Below, one piece after another: positions 17,838 through 28,498 of a stretch of 64,000 nt of DNA. A program made the position numbers and the translations under genes. Position 1 is the stretch's first letter, and each line of letters begins with the position of its first letter. The stretch is from positions 1 to 64,000 of the forward strand of contig NZ_JAZHPF010000003.1 in assembly GCF_036543075.1 (NCBI RefSeq), read 5' to 3'. The notes under the pieces are model-generated. The model worked only from the letters and a program-made list of their open reading frames with translations, searched no databases and was not told where the DNA came from. This DNA comes from Deinococcus sp. YIM 134068 (GTDB taxonomy: Bacteria; Deinococcota; Deinococci; Deinococcales; Deinococcaceae).

Positions 17838-18446
17838 CTACAGCCTCAGCCCCATCGTGATTCCGCCGTTCGTCTGCGCCAGTTCCCGAAACCCCAGGTG
17901 ACGGTAGAAGCCCTGGGCGCGGACGTTGCGCGTGCCCACGCCGAGGTGGACGCCCGGCGACCCCGCCTCCCTGAGCGCGGTGAAGAGGCGGTTCATCATC
18001 CGCCGCCCGTGCCCGCCTCCCTGTCCGCGCGGCAGCAGGTCGATGTGGAGGTGGGAGGGGAAGGCGGCCAGCACGGCGGGGTCCGCCCGTCGTGGATGGT
18101 GGATGAGGTGAGTCAGCCGCTCGTCGGGCGTCCGCTCCTGCGCGGGGAGGTGGGCGGAATCCCGGTCCTGTTCCCGGAGCCTCGGCCACCACTCCCGCTC
18201 CAGCCGCTCCTCGAAGGCCGCCGTGTCCGCCACCCCGAGGACGTAGCCGCACACCTCCCCGCCGCCGTCCTCCAGCACGAAGGTGAACTCCGGCGCGAAC
18301 GTCAGGTAAGGCCCCGCGTAGATATGCCCGACGAGGAGGGGGTCCCGGTAGAGGTTCGTCGCGTCCGCCCCGCTGTCCGCCGTCTCCAGGCAGATGCGGT
18401 ACAGGGCCGCCCGGTCGTCGGGGGTGGCGGGCCGGATCGTGAACAC
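17838..18446 (-). CDS. GNAT family N-acetyltransferase
   Basis: A 202-residue acetyltransferase. It begins FTIRPATPDDRAALYRIC, the usual GNAT N-terminus, and carries the acetyl-CoA pyrophosphate loop as RGQGGGHGRRMMNRLF (Q-x-x-G-x-G/A type) around residue 140, then VHLGVGTRNVRAQGFYRHLGF with the conserved N and Y of motif B. The middle resembles eukaryotic-like OGA-type acetyltransferase domains (ETADSGADATNLYRDP). Substrate unknown. The start is GTG at 18446; no clear SD or leaderless box was seen. Confidence 0.88.
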   Translation of the reverse strand: MFTIRPATPDDRAALYRICLETADSGADATNLYRDPLLVGHIYAGPYLTFAPEFTFVLEDGGGEVCGYVLGVADTAAFEERLEREWWPRLREQDRDSAHLPAQERTPDERLTHLIHHPRRADPAVLAAFPSHLHIDLLPRGQGGGHGRRMMNRLFTALREAGSPGVHLGVGTRNVRAQGFYRHLGFRELAQTNGGITMGLRL

Positions 18447-18542
18447 GGCCTATTCAACGCCGGGAGGGGAGGGGAGGGCAAGACCCGTGGGTCGGTAGGA
18501 AGTGGTCAGTGGACTCGATCTTTTTCACTTCCTCCTGACGAC

Positions 18543-19244
18543 TCACGACAGATACTCCCGCTCCCACACGAGGTCGCGCAGGACCCACCCGCTGCCCGGA
18601 AATCTCAGCCCGGCGCGCATCTCCGCCAGGAGGTACTCGCGCACGTCGCGCACGTCCACCCCCCCGGCGATGACCTCGCCGAGGTTGCGGCGACCGTCGA
18701 GCGCCTCCGTGACGGTGGTGCGGCGGGCGCGGGGATTGGCCTGAAGCCGCAGGCTGTACCACGCGAAGTCCCCGGTGGGGTCCACCCGCCCCTCCTCCAG
18801 TCCGGTGGCGACCTGCTGCGCCACGGCGAAGAGCGTCTGGCCCGACTGCGCGGCGGCCTCGCGCACGCTGCGCCCGGCGGGGCCGATCAGGGGCGGCAGC
18901 GCTCCCTGAAAGATGCGGCTGGGGCTGCCGATCACCGCGCAGACCTGCTCCCACTCGTCCGCAGAGCGCGCCCAGTCGGCGGCGAAGTGCCCGTAGGGGG
19001 CCAGGGGCGTACCCGTCACCCCGCGCGGGGTGAACTCGAAGCTGCCCTCCGTCGGCAGGAGCGGGCTGGCCTGGATCGCGTCCACCCCCAGCCAGTCGAG
19101 GATGCCCCCGCCGACGATCTCCCCGTGGACGAAGGCGACGGTGAAGGGCACCTCCGATTGCACGTCGAGGACGCCCGTCTGCCGGGTCGAGTTGATGAGT
19201 TCGAGCACCCCCAGGAGGGGCAGGTCGGAGAGGAGACCCTGCAT
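18543..19244 (-). CDS. DUF4388 domain protein
   Basis: A 233-residue cytoplasmic protein. The first 100 residues match DUF4388 (PATAN-like): M-x-G-x-L-S-D-L-P-L-L-x-V-L-E-L, then TRQTGVLDV and VAFVHGEIVGGG. Such domains occur with gliding, two-component and GTPase systems and are thought to mediate interactions. The C-terminal half (about 130-233) has no recognised domain. It starts 13 bases after the stop of the NAD(P)HX repair gene and is the last gene of a three-gene unit beginning with the TPR protein. Confidence 0.85.
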   Translation of the reverse strand: MQGLLSDLPLLGVLELINSTRQTGVLDVQSEVPFTVAFVHGEIVGGGILDWLGVDAIQASPLLPTEGSFEFTPRGVTGTPLAPYGHFAADWARSADEWEQVCAVIGSPSRIFQGALPPLIGPAGRSVREAAAQSGQTLFAVAQQVATGLEEGRVDPTGDFAWYSLRLQANPRARRTTVTEALDGRRNLGEVIAGGVDVRDVREYLLAEMRAGLRFPGSGWVLRDLVWEREYLS

Positions 19245-19257
19245 CTGTGCCCGGAGG

Positions 19258-20745
19258 CTACCACTCCCCCCGCGACAGTGTGGTGATTCCCCCCATCAAA
19301 TCGAGCCACGCCCCCCCCAACTCGTGGCTCACGTCCGTCGCGGTGAGGCCGTAGCCATGCCGCGCGCCCGCCCGTTCCCCCGCCCGCGCGTGGAGCCGCA
19401 CGCCCGCCACCGCCGCGTCGCCCGCCGTCAATCCCTGTCCCAGCAGCGCCGCGACGACCCCGGAGAGCGTGTCGCCCATCCCCGCGCTCGCCATGCCCGG
19501 ATGTCCGCCCCGGCCCACGTTCAGCCCGCCCGCGTGCGCGACGACGGAGGGGCCGCCCTTGAGGACGACCGCGCCCCCGTACCGCTCCCGCAGCGCGCGG
19601 GCGGCGGCGAGAGGGTCCCCCGTCACCGCGCCCGTGCCCACCCCCAGCATCCGGGCGGCCTCGCCGGGGTGGGGCGTCCACACGCAGCCCTCGTGCCCGG
19701 CTCCCGCCAGCCCCGGCTGGAGCGCGTCGGCGTCGAGGACGGTCGGCACGCCCCACCCCAATACCACGCGGGCCAGCGCCTCCGCGTCCGGCCCCAGTCC
19801 CATGCCGAGGCACACGGCGTCCGGGCGCTCCCGCATCCTACCCAGCGCCCCCGCGAGGTCGTCATGCCGCCGCACCATCAGCTCCGGCGTGACGAGGGGC
19901 ACGTCCGCCGCCGAGTGGACCGTCACCAGCCCCGCCCCCGCCCGCAGTGCACCCAGCCCCGCCAGCGCCGCCGCCCCCACCGTGCCGGGAGACCCACCGA
20001 TCACCCACACCCGCCCCGCCGTGCCCTTGTGCGCGTCCGTGCGGCGCACGGGGAGGAGCGCGGCGACCTCGGCATCGGATGGACGGGCGGCCAGCGCCTC
20101 CGCTCGCACCCATTCGGGAGGCACGCGCAGCGGTGTGAGAACGACCTCGCCCGCCCGGTGTGCCGCCGATCCGAACAGCAGCGCCGTCTTGTATCCGGTG
20201 AGGGCCACCGTGAGGTCGGCCCGCACGCTCTCCTCCGGGGCGTCCGCCCGCGTCGCGTCCAGCCCACTCGGGAGGTCGATGGAGACGACGGCGGCACCCC
20301 GCTCCCGCGCCGCGTTCACCGCTCGGACGACTTCTGCCCATGCCGGACGCAACGGCGGCGTGAAGCCCGTTCCCAGCAGCCCGTCCACGATCACGTCTGC
20401 TTCTCGCGCGGCCCGTTCGACCTCCTGCGCGGTCAACTCCCCCGGTTCGATCCCGAATGCGGCGAGCCGTTCCGTATTCGACCGGGTGAGTGGGTGGCCT
20501 GCCGGGACTGCCAGCACCCGCACCGTCCTTCCCAGCGCCACCAGATGCCGCGCGGCCACAAGCGCGTCCCCGCCGTTCGCCCCGCCCCCGGCGAGGAGCA
20601 GGACGCGGGCCGTTGAAAAGCGCGCATGCACCGCGTCCGCCACCGCCCGCCCCGCCTCCTCCATCGCCAGGTCGAGGAGGCCTGCCGCCTCCAGCCGCGC
20701 GTCCACGGCGCGCACTCCCTCCGGCGAGAGGACCCACTCGCTCAC
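19258..20745 (-). CDS. nnr: Bifunctional NAD(P)H-hydrate repair enzyme (epimerase + ADP-dependent dehydratase)
   Basis: A 495-residue fused enzyme that repairs damaged NADHX/NADPHX. The N-terminal half is the YjeF-N epimerase (M-E-x-A-G, GGGANGGDALVAARHL, IVDGLLGTGF, SIDLPSGLDA). The C-terminal half is the ribokinase-like dehydratase (KGTAGRVWVIGGSPGTVGAA, LDADAL, TPHPGEAARMLG, VVLKGGPSVV, GMASAGMGDTLSGVVAALL). The start is GTG at 20745, one base after the stop of the TPR gene; the 18 codons further upstream overlap that gene and are not conserved-looking. Confidence 0.95.
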   Translation of the reverse strand: MSEWVLSPEGVRAVDARLEAAGLLDLAMEEAGRAVADAVHARFSTARVLLLAGGGANGGDALVAARHLVALGRTVRVLAVPAGHPLTRSNTERLAAFGIEPGELTAQEVERAAREADVIVDGLLGTGFTPPLRPAWAEVVRAVNAARERGAAVVSIDLPSGLDATRADAPEESVRADLTVALTGYKTALLFGSAAHRAGEVVLTPLRVPPEWVRAEALAARPSDAEVAALLPVRRTDAHKGTAGRVWVIGGSPGTVGAAALAGLGALRAGAGLVTVHSAADVPLVTPELMVRRHDDLAGALGRMRERPDAVCLGMGLGPDAEALARVVLGWGVPTVLDADALQPGLAGAGHEGCVWTPHPGEAARMLGVGTGAVTGDPLAAARALRERYGGAVVLKGGPSVVAHAGGLNVGRGGHPGMASAGMGDTLSGVVAALLGQGLTAGDAAVAGVRLHARAGERAGARHGYGLTATDVSHELGGAWLDLMGGITTLSRGEW

Positions 20746-20746
20746 C

Positions 20747-21580
20747 TCAGCCCCCCGTCCCGCGCAGGATGAGGAAGAGGACGAGTGCCGCGACCGCAAG
20801 CAGCACCCAGCGCAGCAGCCGTAACCGGGCGCTCGTGCGGAACTGCTCGCGCATCTCCGCGCGGGTGTCCTCCTGCGAGCGCCGCACGCTCAGGCGCTGG
20901 GCGCGGCGGATGGACCCCACCGCCTCGTGGACCCGTCCCTGCCGCCGCAGCGCCACCCCGAGGTTGTGGTGCGCCCCGTCGAAGTCGGGATTGAACCGCA
21001 GCGCCTCGCGGTAACGGGCCTCGGCCTCGGCGGGGTGGCCCGCCTCCAAGTCCAGGTTGCCCAGGTTGGTCAGCGCGCGGTAGTGCCCCGCGTCGGCCCC
21101 CAGCGCCTCCCCGAAGCGGGCGCGGGCCTCCTCCGGCTCCTCCCGGAGCGCGTGCAGGACGCCGAGGGCGTTCAGCGCCTCCGCCCTGGTCAGCGGATGC
21201 GCGAGGGCCGGGGCAAGTCGCTCCCGCAACGCCTCCGGGTCGCTCTCCCCGCTCGTGCCACGTCCCAGTCCTTCCAAGACGCCCAACGCCGCGCCTAACT
21301 CCTCCGGTCCCAGGAGGGAGGTCAGCAGCGCACGTTCCCCACCGCCCAACTCCCTCAACGCCTCCTCCAGCCCCACCCACGCCCGCCGCGCCTGCGGGAG
21401 ACGCCGGGCACGCACCGCCTCCTGCACGGCGCTGACGCTCCCCAGCACCTCGGTCAGCTCGGCGGGGGCGGTGCCGATCCGCGCGGCGCTCAAGGCCCGG
21501 CCCCACTCCCCCGCGCGGGCGAAGGCCGTCCAGTCCGGCGGCGCGGCGGCCCCGGCGGGAGGGGGGGAAACGTCCGTCAT
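20747..21580 (-). CDS. TPR protein with C-terminal membrane anchor
   Basis: A 277-residue protein. Three tetratricopeptide repeats are visible between about residues 125 and 230 (ALNALGVLHALREEPEEARARFGEAL; YRALTNLGNLDLEAGHPAEAEARYREALRFNP; then AHHNLGVALRRQGRVHEAVGSIRRA). The last 25 residues are a single membrane helix (LLRWVLLAVAALVLFLILR), giving a tail-anchored topology with the TPRs in the cytoplasm. The start at 21580 is set by a leaderless TATACT box 6 bases upstream. First gene of an operon with nnr and the DUF4388 gene; role unknown. Confidence 0.82.
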   Translation of the reverse strand: MTDVSPPPAGAAAPPDWTAFARAGEWGRALSAARIGTAPAELTEVLGSVSAVQEAVRARRLPQARRAWVGLEEALRELGGGERALLTSLLGPEELGAALGVLEGLGRGTSGESDPEALRERLAPALAHPLTRAEALNALGVLHALREEPEEARARFGEALGADAGHYRALTNLGNLDLEAGHPAEAEARYREALRFNPDFDGAHHNLGVALRRQGRVHEAVGSIRRAQRLSVRRSQEDTRAEMREQFRTSARLRLLRWVLLAVAALVLFLILRGTGG

Positions 21581-21586
21581 GGGCGG

Positions 21587-21594
21587 AGTATACT
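21587..21594. promoter_or_regulatory. Palindromic -10 (AGTATACT) shared by divergent TPR and rsmA genes
   Basis: AGTATACT reads as TATACT on both strands. The minus-strand box lies 6 bases before the TPR ATG (leaderless); the plus-strand box lies about 40 bases before the rsmA GTG. No clear -35 on either side. Confidence 0.5.
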
Positions 21595-21634
21595 GACGCG
21601 CCCTTTGTTCCGGCCCCCGGAGAGTGAGACCCCT

Positions 21635-22492
21635 GTGACCCCACCCGACCCCCCGACCTCTCCGCCCCCCGCCCCGCTGTACTCGCCCGCCCGCGTGCGT
21701 GAGCTGCTGAACCGCCACGGCCTGCGCCCCACCAAGAGCCTCGGCCAGAACTTCCTCGTGGACGGCAATATCCTGCGCGCCATCGCCGACGCGGGCGGGG
21801 CGGCCCCCGGCGTGCCCGTGCTGGAGGTCGGCCCCGGCCTCGGCGTCCTCACCCGCGAGGTCGCCTCACGCGGGGCGCACGTCACCGCGCTGGAAAAGGA
21901 CGAGCGATTGAGGCCCGTCCTCGCCGAGACCCTCGCCGGGCTGGACGTGAACGTGGTGTGGGGCGACGCGCTGGACTTCGATTACGGGAGCCTCGCCACG
22001 GGCACGCGCGTCATCGCCAACCTGCCGTACTACATCACCGGGGTCCTCCTCTCCCGCTTCATGCACGCGCCCGCCGTCCTCTCGGCCACCGTCCTCGTGC
22101 AGAAGGAGGTCGGCCAGCGCCTCGCCGCCCGGCCCGGCGAGGACAACTACGGCTTCCTGAGTGCCTTAACCGCCCTGCACGGCACCGTCCGCCACGTGCG
22201 CGACGTGCCGAAGGGGGCCTTTCTCCCCGCGCCCGACGTGACGAGCAGCGTGATGCGGCTGGACTTCGACCGCACCCGCCCGCTGCCCGACCCCGCCTTC
22301 CTGCGCTTCGTGGAGACGGCGCTGCAACACCGCCGCAAGACGCTGCGGAACAACCTGCGGCTGGCCGGGCTGGAGGGCGAGGCCATCGACGCGGCGCTCG
22401 CGGGGGTGGACCTGCCGCCCGCCGTGCGCGCCGAGGACGTGCCCCTGCCTGACCTGCACGCCCTGGCCGCGCGCCTGGGCGTGGTACGGTAG
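21635..22492 (+). CDS. rsmA: 16S rRNA dimethyladenosine transferase RsmA (KsgA)
   Basis: A 285-residue SAM-dependent enzyme that dimethylates two adjacent adenines near the 3' end of 16S rRNA during 30S maturation. Motifs: RPTKSLGQNFL at the N-terminus, VLEVGPGLGVLT (SAM loop), ALEKD, the catalytic NLPYYIT, and a C-terminal helical domain with ALQHRRKTLRNNL. A Pro-rich stretch of about 18 residues precedes the core. GTG at 21635 is preferred (AGTGAG and GGAG upstream) over a TTG at 21605 that has no site. Confidence 0.94.
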   Translation: MTPPDPPTSPPPAPLYSPARVRELLNRHGLRPTKSLGQNFLVDGNILRAIADAGGAAPGVPVLEVGPGLGVLTREVASRGAHVTALEKDERLRPVLAETLAGLDVNVVWGDALDFDYGSLATGTRVIANLPYYITGVLLSRFMHAPAVLSATVLVQKEVGQRLAARPGEDNYGFLSALTALHGTVRHVRDVPKGAFLPAPDVTSSVMRLDFDRTRPLPDPAFLRFVETALQHRRKTLRNNLRLAGLEGEAIDAALAGVDLPPAVRAEDVPLPDLHALAARLGVVR

Positions 22493-22600
22493 GGGCCGCG
22501 TCACAAACGCTCCTCCCCCTGACTGTAGAAGTGGGCCTTACGCCGCTTCGGGGTGGAGGCATTCATGGGACCGTGCGGACGCGGCCCGGAGGTCTTTTCC

Positions 22601-23533
22601 GTGAAGTTTTTCGTCATCGGTGACGTGACCGTCGACCATCTCTACCACCTCGACCGCATCCCGGCCCCCGGCCAGGAGGTTTCCCCCACCCGCGCCACGA
22701 TGGAACCCGGTGGGGCGGGCGGCACCATCTCCGTGACCCTGGCGCGGCTCGGCCACACGGTCACGCTCGCCGCCCGCGTGGGCCAGGACCCCTTCGCCGA
22801 GTACGCCCTGGGCCGCGTGCGCGAGAGCGGCGTCGTCCAGACGGCCATTCAGCAGGACCCCGACCTCCTGACGAGCACCATCACCGTCATGCAGACGCCC
22901 GACGGCCAGCGCGCCATGATCGGTGACGGGGCCGCCAACCGCCAGCTCGACCCCGCCAAGCTCAAGAAGAAGGACGTGGAGGGTGCCGACGCCGTGATCG
23001 TGAGCGCCTACAGCCTCACCGAGGGGCCGCAGCGCGAGTATTCGCTGAAGGCCGTCGAAATCGCGCGGGCGGCCAGGAAGCCCGTCCCCGTCTTCATCGA
23101 CCTCGGCACGGGGGCCGTGAACCGGGCGGGCACGCGGCTGATGGCGGACGTGATCGGGGCCGACTACCTCACCCTCAACCAGCACGAACTCCTCGCCCTG
23201 ACGGGCACGACGAGCATCAGCGCGGCGCTCGCCCGGCTCGGTGAGGCGGGGGCGCGGCGGGTCATCGTCAAAGTGGGCCGCATGGGGTCCATCGTCTGGT
23301 CCCGCGAGGAGACCGAACTCGTGGACGCCGTGCCGCCCGAGGGGCAGGTCGTGGACACCACGGGCGCGGGCGACACCTTCACCGCCACCTTCGCGCACGC
23401 CGTCCTGACCGGCCTGCCCTTCGCCCAGGCCGCCCGCGCCGCCAACGCCGCCGGGGCACTCGCCGCCACGCGCGTCGGCGCGCAGGCCCGCTCCATCACC
23501 GCCGACGATCTGGAACAGGCGTTGCGGCGCTAG
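22601..23533 (+). CDS. PfkB family sugar kinase
   Basis: A 310-residue ribokinase/PfkB-type kinase. It begins VKFFVIGDVTVDHLYHLDRIP, has the GG dipeptide in PGGAGGTISVTLARLGHTV (PfkB signature 1 region) and the C-terminal signature 2, DTTGAGDTFTATFAHAV, whose Asp is the catalytic base and whose GAGD forms the anion hole. The sugar substrate cannot be assigned. GTG at 22601 has an ideal GGAGG 8 bases upstream; the in-frame ATG at 22553 does not. Single-gene unit downstream of rsmA with about 108 bases between them. Confidence 0.92.
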   Translation: MKFFVIGDVTVDHLYHLDRIPAPGQEVSPTRATMEPGGAGGTISVTLARLGHTVTLAARVGQDPFAEYALGRVRESGVVQTAIQQDPDLLTSTITVMQTPDGQRAMIGDGAANRQLDPAKLKKKDVEGADAVIVSAYSLTEGPQREYSLKAVEIARAARKPVPVFIDLGTGAVNRAGTRLMADVIGADYLTLNQHELLALTGTTSISAALARLGEAGARRVIVKVGRMGSIVWSREETELVDAVPPEGQVVDTTGAGDTFTATFAHAVLTGLPFAQAARAANAAGALAATRVGAQARSITADDLEQALRR

Positions 23534-23796
23534 GGGAGGGGCGGACGGGAGGGGCATGCCCCCCATCGTCTCGTCGGGAAAGAACAACACCGGGGGCGCT
23601 CTTGGGACGGATGAGAGACGCCCTCTTTCCTGTGGCCTCCTCCGGGGCGACCGCGGCGAGTTGTCCGTTTGGCTTTTGGGGATGCTTGGCCTACTCACCC
23701 CCTTCCAGCCTCCCCCAGGGGACGCTTGATGCGAATTGCAGATCGGGCGGTGGAAGTATTTTTGCCGTCTGGCAGGAGGACGAGCGGTGCTCGTCA

Positions 23797-23840
23797 CCCC
23801 TCTCCCCAGCCCTCTCCCGCAGGGGGAGAAGGAGCAAAAA
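23797..23840 (-). repeat. Dispersed intergenic hairpin element (inverted copy)
   Basis: CCCCTCTCCCCAGCCCTCTC with GGGGGAGAAGGAGCAAAAA; read on the minus strand it starts TTTTTGCTCC, like the copies at 6833 and 31160. Confidence 0.55.
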
Positions 23841-24045
23841 GCACATCCGGCACGCTTATTTCCCAACTCACCTCAAGCGTTCAAGGGGGAGGGGTAGAAG
23901 CACAACCTCCACATGGAGATGTAATTATCCATAGAAGGACGTGTGTGAAGCGTCGTTTCAACCTTTGCCCTTCAAGATGAAGTTGAGGTTTGTGGAGGCA
24001 GGCGAATGAAGGGATAGGCGACTGGGACGCACCCGCCGCCCCTGC

Positions 24046-24051
24046 TACCCT
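24046..24051 (+). promoter_or_regulatory. -10 box TACCCT, leaderless promoter
   Basis: TACCCT lies 7 bases before the ATG at 24059 of the transglutaminase-like gene. Confidence 0.45.
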
Positions 24052-24058
24052 ACCCTCC

Positions 24059-24666
24059 ATGACCGCCGACCTCCCCCTGACCCGCCTGCTGCACGCGGAG
24101 GCCGCCGCCCGTGGTCTGCGCGACCCGGACGCGCCCCTCCCCGACGTGCCGGAGGTGTTCGCCCTCGTGCGCGACATGCCCTACGCGCGGGCGGAAACGC
24201 ACGACCCGGCAGACATCGTGCGAGGGTGGCGCGGCACGTGCAGCACCAAACACGAGCTGCTGGCCGCCCTCCTCGCCGAACACGGGGTGGGAAGCACCGT
24301 CATCGCCTGCACCCAGGAGATCGTCCCGCCGCCCGGCGCGGCCCCCGAACTCCTCGCCCTGAGCGGGAGCGAACCCGTGGTGGACGTTCATAACTACCTG
24401 ATCGTTCACGCGCCGCAGGGCGACATGGTGGTGGACGCGACGTGGCCGCTCGCCGCCGCCGGGGCTGGACTGCCCGTCAACCCGGCCTGGGTCTGGGGCG
24501 AGGACCAGACCATTGCCTGCACGCCCCTCGAATCCTGGCCTGTCCCGGCGGGGGAGAGCGTGGCCGACTTCAAGGACCGCCTGTTGCGCGAGCGGTACAC
24601 CTCCGAGGTGTTGGAGCGCCGCGACGCCTTCATCCGCGCGGTCGGGCGGCTCTTCCTGGCGGGCGC

Positions 24667-24670
<4 letters not shown>
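24059..24670 (+). CDS. Transglutaminase-like cysteine protein
   Basis: A 203-residue cytoplasmic protein with the layout of a small transglutaminase-like (papain-fold) domain: Cys in RGTCSTKHELLAALLAEHG (about residue 61), His in VVDVHNYLIVH (about 112), Asp in MVVDATWP (about 126). This Cys-His-Asp order matches the catalytic triad. Start set by a leaderless -10 box. Its stop overlaps the gamma-glutamyltransferase start (ATGA), so the two are coupled; both families act on gamma-glutamyl or peptide amide bonds, which suggests a joint role, but the substrate is not known. Confidence 0.75.
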
Positions 24671-26262
<1,592 letters not shown>

Positions 26263-26274
26263 GGACCCGTCCCG

Positions 26275-27285
26275 TCAGAACCCGAAGAACCCCACGGTGA
26301 GCGCGGTGGCGTCCGGCCCGCACGGGTCGCTGTACGACCCCGCCGTGCTGCCGCCGGACCAGGCGTGCCCCAGACCGTCGATGACGTACCGCTGCATCAC
26401 GACGCCGCCCGTCGCGCTGTTGCGGTAATCCGAGCGGGTGTAGGACCGGCAAGCCGTGCCCGTCGCGCTGGCGTCCGCCGTGGCGTCCACGTCGCCGTCG
26501 TCCGCGCCGTCATAGGCGAGGTCGTTCGTCTGCGCCCACTGGGCGACGATCTGGGTCGCGTTCCTGGGATTGACCGTCGTGTCCGCCGTGCCGTGGAAGA
26601 CGAGGGTGGGCACCACCCGCCGCGCCCCGCCCATCTCGCCGTGGCAGGCGGTGCCGCGCCCGTTCGGGTCGTAGAGGCTGCCGCTCCGCATCGCGTCCGT
26701 CGCGCCCGTGGCGGTCGTGGCCGCCCCGTACATCACCCCCGCGAAGGCTGCCACCCGGCGGATATGGTCGGGGTAGGTGCAGCCCATGATGCTCGCCATC
26801 GCCGCGCCCGCCGACAGCCCGGCCACACCGACGCGGGCGGCGTCCACCCGGTAGTTGGCCTTTACCCACCCGATCATGCCCGCGATCAGGGCGGGTTCCC
26901 CGACTCCCCGGCGCTGGTTGGCGGTGGAAAACCAGTTCCAGCAGTCGAAGGCGTTGTAGGCCGTGCCCTGCTCCGGGTACAGCACGAGGAAGTTACGCGC
27001 GTCGGCCTGAGCGTTCATGCGGGTGCCCGCCGCGAAGTCATACCCGTCCTGCCCACAGCCGTGCAGCATCACCATCAGGGGCCGCGCGCCCGTGCCGTCG
27101 TACCCGCCGGGCACCCACAGGCGGTAGAACCGCGCGCCCGCGCCGCCCGTGTACGTGCCGGAGACCCAGCGCCCCGTCGCCTGCGGGGTCAGGGTAGCTC
27201 CGGCCCCCCCGGCGGCGGGGGAGGCGGGCTGCCCACACGCGGCGAGCAGCAGGAGGGAGGGCAGCAGAACGGTGGGACGCTTCAT
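26275..27285 (-). CDS. PHB depolymerase / feruloyl-esterase-like lipoprotein
   Basis: A 336-residue alpha/beta hydrolase (esterase family 1 of PHB depolymerases, CE1-like). The lipobox LLAAC puts a lipidated Cys near residue 17. Key features: PLMVMLHGCGQDGYDFA (oxyanion region), the nucleophile in GLSAGAAMASIMGCTYPD, Asp in FHGTADTTVNPRN and His in GLGHAWSGG. It probably cleaves ester bonds of polyesters or acylated polysaccharides at the cell surface. SD GAGGTG precedes the ATG. Convergent with the gamma-glutamyltransferase gene, 12 bases apart. Confidence 0.88.
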   Translation of the reverse strand: MKRPTVLLPSLLLLAACGQPASPAAGGAGATLTPQATGRWVSGTYTGGAGARFYRLWVPGGYDGTGARPLMVMLHGCGQDGYDFAAGTRMNAQADARNFLVLYPEQGTAYNAFDCWNWFSTANQRRGVGEPALIAGMIGWVKANYRVDAARVGVAGLSAGAAMASIMGCTYPDHIRRVAAFAGVMYGAATTATGATDAMRSGSLYDPNGRGTACHGEMGGARRVVPTLVFHGTADTTVNPRNATQIVAQWAQTNDLAYDGADDGDVDATADASATGTACRSYTRSDYRNSATGGVVMQRYVIDGLGHAWSGGSTAGSYSDPCGPDATALTVGFFGF

Positions 27286-27389
27286 GACACACCTCGCACA
27301 GGGGGTCGACCCTCACCGCGCGAACGGTGGGGCCGGGAAGAGGAGCGGTCTGGACCCTCCCACCCTAGCCACGTCCCGTCACCCCGGCG

Positions 27390-28214
27390 TTACAGCCCGC
27401 CCACCGCCTCCTCGCTCAACCGCCACAGCCGCTCCGCCGCCCCGTCGTCCAGCGCCTGCTGGGAGGGGCGGGCCTCGCGCTCATTGGCGAAGTAGCGCCC
27501 GCTCACCGTGATTCCCGGATCGGAGGCGAGGTGGATGCTCGTCCGCGCGCCGCGCTCGGGGCTGAGGGCGAGGAGGTCGAACACACGCCAGAACAGCTTG
27601 CTTCCCCCGCTGTTGTTGTGCCCGAAGCCCGTGCGGACCCTGCCGGGGTGGAGGCTGTTGCTCTGAATTCCCGGCTCGCGTCGGGCCAGTTCCCGCGCGA
27701 AGAGCACGTTCGCCAGCTTGCTCTGGTTGTACGCCCGCCACGCGCCGTACCCGCGCCGAAGTTCCGGGTCGTCGAAGCGCAGACGCGCCAGCATGTGCGC
27801 CATCGAGGAGACGGTGACGACCCGCGCGCCCGGCGTTCTCCGCAGCAGGGGCAGCAGCTCGCGCGTCAGCAGGAAGGGCGCGAGGTGGTTCAAGGCCCAC
27901 GTCATCTCGTGGCCCTCGCGGGTCTCCTGCCGCTTCTCGTACAGCGCCCCCGCGTTGTTCACGAGCACGTCCAGCCGCTCCTGGCGCTCCCGGAACTCGG
28001 CGGCGGCCCGGCGCACCTGCGCGAGTTCCGACAGGTCGGCGATGAGCGTTCCCGCCGCCCCGATCTCGGCGGCCACCCGCGCCGTCTTCTCGGGATTGCG
28101 TCCCACGATGGTCACCCGTGCCCCCATCCGCGCCAGTTCCCGCGCCGTCACCAGCCCGATACCGTTCGTCGCGCCCGTGACCAGGACCGTCTTGCCGTTC
28201 ATCCCCCGCGTCAT
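27390..28214 (-). CDS. Short-chain dehydrogenase/reductase (retinol-dehydrogenase-like)
   Basis: A 274-residue classical SDR. The Rossmann motif TGATNGIG is near residue 14, followed by IVGRNPEKT, the NNAG motif ([13 protein letters not shown]), the catalytic Ser in VTVSSMAHM and Tyr-Lys in [21 protein letters not shown] and the general layout match WW-domain-oxidoreductase and retinol-dehydrogenase-like SDRs that act on lipophilic alcohols. ATG at 28214 is chosen because a TATGCT -10 box lies 6 bases upstream; a longer frame would begin next to the recG terminator. Confidence 0.9.
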   Translation of the reverse strand: MTRGMNGKTVLVTGATNGIGLVTARELARMGARVTIVGRNPEKTARVAAEIGAAGTLIADLSELAQVRRAAAEFRERQERLDVLVNNAGALYEKRQETREGHEMTWALNHLAPFLLTRELLPLLRRTPGARVVTVSSMAHMLARLRFDDPELRRGYGAWRAYNQSKLANVLFARELARREPGIQSNSLHPGRVRTGFGHNNSGGSKLFWRVFDLLALSPERGARTSIHLASDPGITVSGRYFANEREARPSQQALDDGAAERLWRLSEEAVGGL

Positions 28215-28220
28215 CCGCTC

Positions 28221-28226
28221 AGCATA
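28221..28226 (-). promoter_or_regulatory. -10 box TATGCT, leaderless promoter of the SDR gene
   Basis: TATGCT lies exactly 6 bases before the ATG at 28214 on the minus strand. Confidence 0.55.
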
Positions 28227-28285
28227 GGAGTGGCCCGCGCACGGGGCGGCAAGCGTGAAGACAATGCCCGCGTTCATCTCGTGTC

Positions 28286-28320
28286 AAAAAAGGTGAGGCT
28301 GACCCTTTCGAATCAGCCTC
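28286..28320 (-). terminator. Terminator downstream of recG
   Basis: On the minus strand GAGGCTGA and TCAGCCTC form a perfect 8-bp stem around a 10-base loop, followed by ACCTTTTTTG. Confidence 0.85.
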
Positions 28321-28498
28321 CCGGCGCTGCGAGCTTCACCCGGCCCGCCTGTGTTGTTGTGCGCTGATAGGTTCAATGTACGGATGAGATGTCACAAAGT
28401 TGTCACATTCCGGGGTGGGGAGGTCGCCAGTGCCAGGAGAACACCAGTTGACGCTTTGCCTCCGCATTCATCAGGCGTCACAAAGGGACCGATGCCCG

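Larger units (their letters stand above)
23534..24058. other. 525-base gene-free stretch with repeat debris
   Basis: No credible gene. It contains a perfect palindrome GGGGCATGCCCC (23551-23562), a copy of the CTCTCCCC/GGGGAGAAGG hairpin family (23797-23840) and a notably AT-richer tract around 23880-24000 (for example ATGTAATTATCCATAG). The mixture suggests decayed repeat insertions. Confidence 0.6.

Noticed and set aside
21605..21634. TTG start for RsmA at 21605
   Set aside because: No SD or correctly spaced -10 box; the added ten residues are not family-like.
23602..23934. Open frame in the gene-free stretch after the PfkB gene
   Set aside because: It runs through the dispersed hairpin element and reads as the well-known repeat-derived Pro/Ser/Arg peptide type; no start signal.
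28215..28277. Upstream extension of the SDR gene to 28277
   Set aside because: It begins 9 bases from the T run of the recG terminator and crosses the leaderless -10 box of the real start.
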